NCBI RefSeq assembly: GCF_910592395.1
Contig: NC_088319.1
Location: forward strand, 9,734,001 to 9,798,000
Direction: 5' to 3'
Length of the DNA: 64,000 bases
DNA from: Lineus longissimus
Lineage: Eukaryota; Nemertea; Pilidiophora; Heteronemertea; Lineidae
The notes under the pieces were generated by a model. The model was not told the DNA's origin, searched no databases, and worked only from the letters and a program-made list of their open reading frames with translations. The position numbers were made by a program, and so were the translations under genes. Positions 55,055 to 64,000 of this stretch are shown here, in pieces. The number at the start of each line of letters is the position of its first letter. Position 1 is the stretch's first letter.

Positions 55055-57910
55055 ACGCAAGGGCCCAACGCGCCGCGTAGCGGCAAAAAAGCGAAGCTGG
55101 CGAAACATTTATAACGGGTCACCGTCACTTATTATTGGACTTATAGCGCATTTACGGGGTTGCAACTATTTTGCTTTATAGTGTCACCAGGAAAGAAAAG
55201 CATGCGACCTAACGCCGATCTATTTGTATAAAGTGATAATTGGAAGGTATATAGTAGGAAATATCAATAAAATAATCATTCCATGTCGTCTTTTGAGGGC
55301 ATTTTTGATTGTAAAAAATATATGTGTACGTCACCGTAGTCTCTGCAATGATAATTTTATCAGAGCAGTCTCGCGCAAGTAGAAGTTCTTTACCTATTAG
55401 TTCTTCACTTATTAGTCTCAACGTCTGGCGCAAAGCCAGACGTTTTCCATTACGATTTCACTACGATGTTTGACAAGAAGGAGCAGTGCGCGAGATATGC
55501 TAATGAGCAGACTTCCCTCGCTTGAGTTTCTGAAGAATGTTCCATATCGCGCTAAGCTCATCACTGCTGATTATGACAGGCGTGCAACGGTAGGTATCTG
55601 CTCCCCAACTTCCACCCTAATACGGTACAATAAGTTACCATTTGATGGGAATGGGACAATGCCCTCACTGTGTATGGAGTCATAGGGATAAGAAGACATT
55701 ATTCATTAGTGTTGGTACAAGTGATTTTGCCCAAAAAGCATGCGCATTCAAAAAACAAAATGCAAGGTATCACGTACATGACCATGACGACGTGCAGAAA
55801 GTGCACTGGCCAGTGCATACCCTATGGCTATGTACTAGTAAACATGGTAAACATGAACAACATCATTATTCATCGGCAGTTCATTTTACTCCGAGCTTTT
55901 CCTGAAACATATAGCCATGATGATTAGGCCTACCATGTACCATGACCATTCAATAACAGCACTAGATCATGTAGATGTCAACAAGTTCACATGAACCGTA
56001 TAGGCCTAATCCCGCATGGCGCATGTGGGGCATGCGTCTAAACCAAAGCCCCAAAATCACTTGTTTTGGTCTATTTCACTTGTGTTTCCCCCGTCTCCCA
56101 GTCCATAATACATTTACAGTTTACAATCCCCGATCATGGCCCAACAAAAGGTCATCGGTTGACTAAAGGAACAAAACTGTTCAATGGATTTATAGTTGAA
56201 TGCGATCAAACTACGTCTTTTCAATCGTGGATTGTAAATTTAACCCCATGGGCCTAGGGAAGGCCCTATAACAATACTTTCGACACAGTTATTATCTCCG
56301 CTGCCTCCACCATGTTACACACAGTGCTCACTGCTGATTCTAAAATGCGCCACCTAGTCAAAACAGGAGATATGTTCTTCTAGGAATAGATCTCTTTCCA
56401 ATATTTCGTCATTCCACTATCGTCATCACCTCATCATACTTTCATTGACATTACAGGCACACATCCACAGAGCACTCTTCAAATCATCTACACAGTGGTT
56501 ATCCAACTAGGATTATAAAGGTAATTTCTTAGCCCTGCACAGTGGGTCAGTCTTGATAAAGGGGCACTATTGCTAGCAGCTAGGTAGGCAAGATAAAGTT
56601 AGCCGAAGTAGCCGATAGGGGTCTCTCACCCCTCAAAGTCCGTCACAACCATTCAAGCTTGTACAAGGAATACATGCAGTGCTGACTCTAACAAGACCCA
56701 ATGGGAATGTCGCACAGTCATCTGTCAAAAACAAGACCTATGTTGTAGTATGATCTCTTGCCAATATTTAATAATTGCACTATCGTCATCACCTCATCAT
56801 ACTTCATTGACATTACAGGCACACATTGACATAGACCACTGTTGCAATCAACGACACAGTCGCTATCCAAGTAGCATTATAGAGGTAATTATCATTATCA
56901 TACCTCATTAGCATGTGAACCAATCGCGTCGCGTCCTTTGCGATCACGGCAAAGCCTCATGGAATAATGTCTTTCACCGTTGAATAATTTTTCATATTCC
57001 ATGCCTACAACTTCAATTTCTTCATATTCCATGGCTAGAAGTTCAATACTCATATAATATCCAAGTTAAAGTTACAAGAAGTAGTCAATAGGGGTCTCTC
57101 ACCTCTCCTGTATGTCCACACTATTCACGCTTGTACGAGGAATACATTCAATGCTGAATCTAACAACACCCAGTGCCCTTACTCTGTATATTAGTCACTG
57201 GAAGATGGCCCATTTCACTCCTTGCTTCTACTTCACCTATAGTCTCATTGCAAACGCCTCAGTTCTATGATATCACATTCACTTTCAGCTGTCATGCAAC
57301 GCAACAACTGTGCTATCTGCCATCGCACATCAACGAAGAAGTGCAGCCGCCCACATTCCACCTCACGTCTGTCCGACCAGCTGCAATCCTCGAGGACGCC
57401 CCACTGTACCACGATTTCACTACGATGTTTGACAAGAAGGAGCAGTGCGTGACATAGGCTAATGAGCAGACTTCCCTCGCTTGAGTTTCGGAAGAATGTT
57501 CCATATCGCGCTAAGCTGACCACTGCTGACCATGACAAGCGTGCATTGGACTGGTACAGGTTGGAACTGAACATTGAATATGCTGGTGGTGACGCTTTCT
57601 GATGAGAAGTTGGTCGTGACTGATGCAGTATCCTTGGACTTGTCCACAGCATCGTTCAATCATTGCTCTCTGAGCTGCCTTGATTCTGTACTTACCCAAA
57701 TACTAAGACCAAATGCCTCTTGACTGTGCTTTAAGAGAGACTGGCGCCATGCCTAGAGATATGACTGACCCCTATTGGCAAATTTGTATGACTTTATCTT
57801 GCCTACCTAGCTGCTGCCTATAGTCTCCCTTTAACTGCGGAACACTTCAAAGTCGATAAAATGCCATGTTCCACCTTTTAATGTGTTCAGACTGCCATTT
57901 TCAAAATAAT
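55051..57910 (+). repeat. Unit U, copy 2 (left arm of the 6-kb palindrome)
   Basis: Complete unit starting CTTGACGCAAGGGCCCAACG and CGCCGCGTAGCGG, and ending TTTTCAAAATAAT. Differs from copy 1 by scattered substitutions and 1-15-bp indels (for example one extra GTAAACATG in copy 1 near 51460). Confidence 0.95.
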
Positions 57911-58200
57911 CAAGTCAGGACACTGCCTTCTAGTCTCATAATAAATTTTGCTTTCCTCAATAATAACATTTCTTCTTCTTCAATGCTTTCATCATTCCAA
58001 ACTTCTCCTCCTCTGACTTTTACAGGGGTACAGTCATGGCAATCAAAACCCAAATACTGAGACCAAATGCCTGTTGACTGTGCTTTAAGAGAGACTGGCG
58101 CCATGCCTAGTCTCTCTTAAAGCACAGTCAACAGACACCAACCCCCTCAGACTCAGAAACCACAAACGCCCAACCCTTCCTGCTACCTTAATACTTCTGG
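57911..58200 (+). repeat. Unit T at the palindrome centre
   Basis: 290-bp T copy separating the two ~2.86-kb arms; immediately flanked by AATAAT on the left and ATTATT on the right, which belong to the arms. Confidence 0.95.
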
Positions 58201-61055
58201 ATTATTTTGAAAATGGCGGTCTGAACACATTAAAAGGTGGAACATAGCATTTTATGGACTTTGAAGTGTTCCCCAGTTAAAGGGAGACTATAGGTAGCAG
58301 CTAGGTAGGCAAGATAAAGTCATACAAATTTGCCAATAAGGGTCAGTCATATCTCTAGGCATGGCGCCAGTCTCTCTTAAAGCACAGTCAACAGGCATTT
58401 GGTCTTAGTATTTGGGTAAGTACAGAATCAAGGCAGCTCAGAGAGCAATGATTGAACGATGCTGTGGACAAGTCCAAGGATACTGCATCAGTCACGACCA
58501 ACTTCTCATCAGAAAGCGTCACCACCAGCATATTCAATGTTCAGTTCCAACCTGTACCAGTCCAATGCACGCCTGTCATGGTCAGCAGTGGTCAGCTTAG
58601 CGCGATATGGAACATTCTTCCGAAACTCAAGCGAGGGAAGTCTGCTCATTAGCCTATCTCGCGCACTGCTCCTTCTTGTCAAACATCGTAGTGAAATCGT
58701 GGTACAGTGGGGCGTCCTCGAGGATTGCTGCTGGTCGGACAGACGTGAGGTGGAATGTGGGCGGCTGCACTTCTTCGCTGATGTGCGATGGCAGATAGCA
58801 CAGTTCTTGCGTTGCATGACAGCTGAAAGTGAATGTGATATCATAGACCTGAGGCGTTTGCAATGAGACTATAGGTGAAGCAGAAGCAAGGAGTGAAATG
58901 GGCCATCTTCCAGTGACTAATATACAGAGTAAGGGCACTGGGTGTTGTTAGATTCAGCATTGAATGTATTCCTCGTACAAGCGTGAATAGTGTGGACATA
59001 CAGTGAGAGGTGAGAGACCCCTATTGACTACTTCTTGTAACTTTATCTTGGATATCATATTAGTATTGAACTTCTAGCCATGGAATATGAAGAAATTGAA
59101 GTTGTAGGCATGGAATATGAAAAATTATTCAACGGTGAAAGACATTATTCCATGAGGCTTTGCCGTGATCGCAAAGGACGCGACGCGATTGGTTCACATG
59201 CTAATGAGGTATGATAATGATAATTACCTCTATAATGCTACTTGGATAGCGACTGTGTCGTTGATTGCAACAGTGGTCTATGTCAATGTGTGCCTGTAAT
59301 GTCAATGAAGTATGATGAGGTGATGACGATAGTGCAATTATTAAATATTGGCAAGAGATCATACTACAACATAGGTCTTGTTTTTGACAGATGACTGTGC
59401 GACATTCCCATTGGGTCATGTTAGAGTCAGCGCTGCATGTATTCCTTGTACAAGCTTGAATAGTTGTGACGGACTTTGAGGGGTGAGAGACCCCTATCGG
59501 CTACTTCGGCTAACTTTATCTTGCCTACCTAGCTGCTAGCAATAGTGCCCCTTTATCAAGACTGAAACCCACTGTGCGGGGCTAAGAAATTACCTTTATA
59601 ATCCTAGTTGGATAACCACTGTGTAGATGATTTGAAGAGTGCTCTGTGGATGTGTGCCTGTAATGTCAATGAAAGTATGATGAGGTGATGACGATAGTGG
59701 AATGACGAAATATTGGAAAGAGATCTATTCCTAGAAGAACATATCTCCTGTTTTGACTAGGTGGCGCATTTTAGAATCAGCAGTGAGCACTGTGTGTAAC
59801 ATGGTGGAGGCAGCGGAGATAATAACTGTGTCGAAAGTATTGTTGTAGGGCCTTCCCTAGGCCCATGGGGTTAAATTTACAATCCACGATTGAAAAGACG
59901 TAGTTTGATCGCATTCAACTATAAATCCATTGAACAGTTGTGTTCCTTTAGTCATCCGATGACCTTTTGTTGGGCCATGATCGGGGATTGTAAACTGTAA
60001 ATGTATTATGGACTGGGAGACGGGGGAAACACAAGTGAAATAGAACAAAACAAGTGATTTTGGGGCTTTGGTTTAGACGCATGTGGGGCATGCGCCATGC
60101 GGGATTATACGGTTCATGTGAACTTGTTGACATCTACATGATCTGGTGCTGTTATTGGTCATGGTACATGGTAGGCCTAATCATCATGGCTATATGTTTC
60201 AGGAAAAGCTCGGAGTAAAATGAACTGCCGATGAATAATGATGTTGTTCATGTTTACCATGTTTACTAGTACATAGCCATAGGGTATGCACTGGCCAGTG
60301 CACTTTCTGCACGTCGTCATGGTCATGTACGTGATACCTTGCATATTTTGTTTTTTGAATGCGCATGCTTTTTGGGCAAAATCACTTGTACCAACACTAA
60401 TGAATAATGTCTTCTTATCCCTATGACTCCATACACAGTGAGGGCATTGTCCCATTCCCATCAAATGGTAACTTATTATACCGTATTAGGGTGGAAGTTG
60501 GGGAGCAGATACCTACCGTTGCACGCCTGTCATAATCAGCAGTGATGAGCTTAGCGCGATATGGAACATTCTTCAGAAACTCAAGCGAGGGAAGTCTGCT
60601 CATTAGCATATCTCGCGCACTGCTCCTTCTTGTCAAACATCGTAGTGAAATCGTAATGGAAAACGTCTGGCTTTGCGCCAGACGTTGAGACTAATAAGTG
60701 AAGAACTAATAGGTAAAGAACTTCTACTTGCGCGAGACTGCTCTGATAAAATTATCATTGCAGAGACTACGGTGACGTACACATATATTTTTTACAATCA
60801 AAAATGCCCTCAAAAGACGACATGGAATGATTATTTTATTGATATTTCCTACTATATACCTTCCAATTATCACTTTATACAAATAGATCGGCGTTAGTTC
60901 GCATGCTTTTCTTTCCTGGTGACACTATAAAGCAAAATAGTTGCAACCCCGTAAATGCGCTATAAGTCCAATAATAAGTGACGGTGACCCGTTATAAATG
61001 TTTCGCCAGCTTCGCTTTTTTGCCGCTACGCGGCGCGTTGGGCCCTTGCGTCAAG
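58201..61055 (-). repeat. Unit U, copy 3 (right arm of the 6-kb palindrome)
   Basis: Reverse complement of 55051-57910 end to end, closing with GGCCCTTGCGTCAAG. Only sparse differences are visible between arms, so the arms are young or kept alike by conversion. Confidence 0.95.
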
Positions 61056-61079
61056 AATCAACTGACAGTATAAAGAGAT

Positions 61080-61201
61080 CCAGAAGTATTAAGGTAGCAG
61101 GAAGTGGTGGGCGTTTGTGGTTTCTGAGTGTGAGGGGGTATAGTGGTGTCTGTTGACTGTGCTTTAAGAGAGACTAGGCATGATGCCAGTCTCTCTTAAG
61201 A
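61080..61201 (-). repeat. Unit T, partial inverted copy
   Basis: Starts CCAGAAGTATTAAGG and runs through the T hairpin to CCAGTCTCTCTTAAG, then diverges. 61202-61330 is unique, with a local GTCATTTGTTATGACCAA direct repeat. Confidence 0.85.
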
Positions 61202-61330
61202 CATGTGATTTCAGTATTAGGTCTTTCATTGTAGCAATGAGAAAATGTTAGCAATTTTGGTTAGGTCCGTCATTTGTTATGACCAACTCATTTGTTATGA
61301 CCAAGTAGCTTCTAGAGTGACTCAACCACT

Positions 61331-62555
61331 CTTGACGCAAGGGCCCAACGCGCCGCGTAGCGGCAAAAAAGCGAAGCTGGCGAAACATTTATAACGGGTC
61401 ACCGTCACTTATTATTGGACTTATAGCGCATTTACGGGGTTGCAACTATTTTGCTTTATAGTGTCACCAGGAAAGAAAAGCATGCGACCTAATGCCGATC
61501 TATTTGTATAAAGTGATAATTGGAAGGTATATAGTAGGAAATATCAATAAAATAATCATTCCATGTCGTCTTTTGAGGGCATTTTTGATTGTAAAAAATA
61601 TATGTGTACGTCACCGTAGTCTCTGCAATGATAATTTTATCAGAGCAGTCTCGCGCAAGTAGAAGTTATTTACCTATTAGTTCTTCACTTATTAGTCTCA
61701 ACGTCTGGCGCAAAGCCAGACGTTTTCCATTACGATTTCACTACGATGTTTGACAAGAAGGAGCAGTGCGCGAGATATGCTAATGAGCAGACTTCCCTCG
61801 CTTGAGTTTCTGAAGAATGTTCCATATCGCGCTAAGCTCATCACTGCTTATTTATGACAGGCGTGCAACGGTAGGTATCTGCTCCCCAACTTCCACCCGA
61901 ATACGGTACAATAAGTTACCATTTGATGGGAATGGGACAATGCCCTCACTGTGTATGGAGTCATAGGGATAAGAAGACATTATTCATTAGTGTTGGTACA
62001 AGTGATTTTGCCCAAAAAGCATGCGCATTCAAAAAACAAAATATGCAAGGTATCACACATGACCATGACGACGTGCAGAAAGTGCACTGGCCAGTGCATA
62101 CCCTATGGCTATGTACTAGTAAACATGGTAAACATGAACAACATCATTATTCATCGGCAGTTCATTTTACTCCGAGCTTTTCCTGAAACATATAGCCATG
62201 ATGATTAGGCCTACCATGTACCATGACCAATAACAGCACTAGATCATGTAAATGTCAACAAGTTCACATGATGATGATGAACCGTATAATCCCGCATGGC
62301 GCATGTGGGGCAAGCGTCTAAACCAAAGCCCCAAAATCACTTGTTTTGGTCTATTTCACTTGTGTTTACAACTGTTCAATGGATTTATAGTTGAATGCGA
62401 TCAAACTACGTCTTTTCAATCGTGGATTGTAAATTTAACCCCATGGGCCTAGGGAAGGCCCTATAACAATACTTTCGACACAGTTATTATCTCCGCTGCC
62501 TCCACCATCCACCATGTTACACACAGTGCTCACTGCTGATTCTAAAATGCGCCAC
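61331..62555 (+). repeat. Unit U, copy 4 (forward, truncated)
   Basis: Begins CTTGACGCAAGGGCCC as the other complete starts do; stops at CTAAAATGCGCCAC, where a T copy is joined. Has a private ~70-bp deletion near 62367 and a GATGATGAT insertion near 62270. Confidence 0.93.
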
Positions 62556-62845
62556 CCAGAAGTATTAAGGTAGCAGGAAGGGTTGGGCGTTTGTGGTTTC
62601 TGAGTCTGAGGGGGTTGGTGTCTGTTGACTGTGCTTTAAGAGAGACTAGGCATGGCGCCAGTCTCTCTTAAAGCACAGTCAACAGGCATTTGGTCTCAGT
62701 ATTTGGGTTTTGATTGCCATGACTGTACCCCTGTAAAAGTCAGAGGAGGAGAAGTTTGGAATGATGAAAGCATTGAAGAAGAAGAAATGTTATTATTGAG
62801 GAAAGCAAAATTTATTATGAGACAAGAAGGCAGTGTCCTGACTTG
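62556..62845 (-). repeat. Unit T, inverted copy
   Basis: Full T in inverse orientation, joined on the left to truncated U copy 4 and on the right to U copy 5. Confidence 0.93.
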
Positions 62846-64000
62846 ATTATTTTGAAAATGGCGGTCTGAACACATTAAAAGGTGGAACATGGCATTTTAA
62901 CGACTTTGAAGTGTTCCGCAGTTAAAGGGAGACTACAGGCAGCAGCTAGGTAGGCAAGATAAAGTCATACAAATTTGCCAATAGGGGTCAGTCATATCTC
63001 TAGGCATGGCGCCAGTCTCTCTTAAAGCACAGTCAACAGGCATTTGGTCTTAGTATTTGGGTAAGTACAGAATCAAGGCAGCTGAGAGAGCAATGATTGA
63101 ACGATGCTGTGGACAAGTCCAAGGATACTGCATCAGTCACGACCAACTTCTCATCAGAAAGCGTCACCACCAGCATATTCAATGTTCAGTTCCAACCTGT
63201 ACCAGTCCAATGCACGCCTGTCATGGTCAGCAGTGGTCAGCTTAGCGCGATATGGAACATTCTTTTCCGAAACTCAAGCGAGGGAAGTCTGCTCATTAGC
63301 CTATCTCGCGCACTGCTCCTTCTTGTCAAACATCGTAGTGAAATCGTGGTACAGTGGGGCGTCCTCGAGGATTGCAGCTGGTCGGACAGACGTGAGGTGG
63401 AATGTGGGCGGCTGCACTTCTTCGTTGATGTGCGATGGCAGATAGCACAGTTGTTGCGTTGCATGACAGCTGAAAGTGAATGTGATATCATAGAAGTGAG
63501 GCGTTTGCAATGAGACTATAGGTGAAGTAGAAGCAAGGAGTGAAATGGGCCATCTTCCAGTGACTAATATACAGAGTAAGGGCACTGGGTGTTGTTAGAT
63601 TCAGCATTGAATGTATTCCTCGTACAAGCGTGAATAGTGTGGACATACAGTGAGAGGTGAGAGACCCCTATTGACTACTTCTTGTAACTTTATCTTGGAT
63701 ATTATATTAGTATTGAACTTCTAGCCATGGAATATGAAGAAATTGAAGTTGTAGGCATGGAATATGAAAAATTATTCAAAGGTGAAAGACATTATTCCAT
63801 GAGGCTTTGCCGTGATCGCAAAGGACGCGACGCGATTGGTTCACATGCTAATGAGGTATGATAATGATAATTACCTCTATAATGCTACTTGGATAGCGAC
63901 TGTGTCGTTGATTGCAACAGTGGTCTATGTCAATGTGTGCCTGTAATGTCAATGAAGTATGATGAGATGATGACGATAGTGCAATTATTAAATATTGGCA
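62846..64000 (-). repeat. Unit U, copy 5 (inverted, runs off the right edge)
   Basis: Reverse complement of the right half of U, matching 58201-59350. It continues beyond the window, so the array is longer than seen here. A ~20-bp deletion plus TT insertion near 63260 is private to this copy. Confidence 0.93.

Overview
Eukaryotic nuclear DNA, almost certainly from a marine invertebrate animal. The evidence is long AT-rich introns with GT/AG borders, two highly conserved animal housekeeping genes split into 13 and 11 coding exons, and a dense mix of tRNA-derived SINEs, LINE tails, short inverted-repeat elements, minisatellites and palindromes. The recurrent TAGGCCTA and ACATGTA words fit echinoderm, hemichordate or lophotrochozoan genomes, but the phylum cannot be fixed from this window.

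Layout. Bases 1-153 are the last 50 codons of a non-LTR retrotransposon. Bases 2180-3000 hold a dispersed repeat that abuts the first gene. The first gene, on the + strand at 3026-21692, is 6-phosphogluconate dehydrogenase (PGD): 13 coding exons, 483 residues, catalytic Lys and Glu present. Its introns hold several short inverted-repeat elements, two SINE families, a foldback-like polypyrimidine repeat and a 16-copy, 86-bp minisatellite derived from exon 5 itself. The intergenic stretch 21693-30350 holds a LINE tail (minus strand), a 1.33-kb foldback element with target duplication, a 116-bp-arm perfect hairpin and a second copy of the repeat seen upstream of PGD. The second gene, on the + strand at 30351-44231, is the 26S proteasome ATPase Rpt1 (PSMC2): 11 coding exons, 433 residues, Walker A and B present. 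One of its introns carries a THAP-like zinc-finger remnant on the minus strand.

From 44232 to 64000 I see no host gene. Bases 45400-50750 are dispersed repeats, nested hairpins and a long GTC microsatellite. Bases 50748-64000 are a palindromic array built from one ~2.86-kb unit (called U here) and one ~290-bp unit (called T) in both orientations. The clearest member is a ~6-kb palindrome at 55051-61055. Small open frames recurring there are copies of the same repeat.

The two genes are not functionally linked: PGD is the oxidative pentose-phosphate enzyme producing NADPH and ribulose-5-phosphate, while PSMC2 unfolds substrates for the proteasome. What is unusual is the repeat biology: an exon amplified into an intronic satellite, foldback elements, hairpins with an identifiable empty site, an inverted-repeat element ending 21 bp from a splice acceptor, and a dispersed repeat carrying CTCF-core-like motifs.
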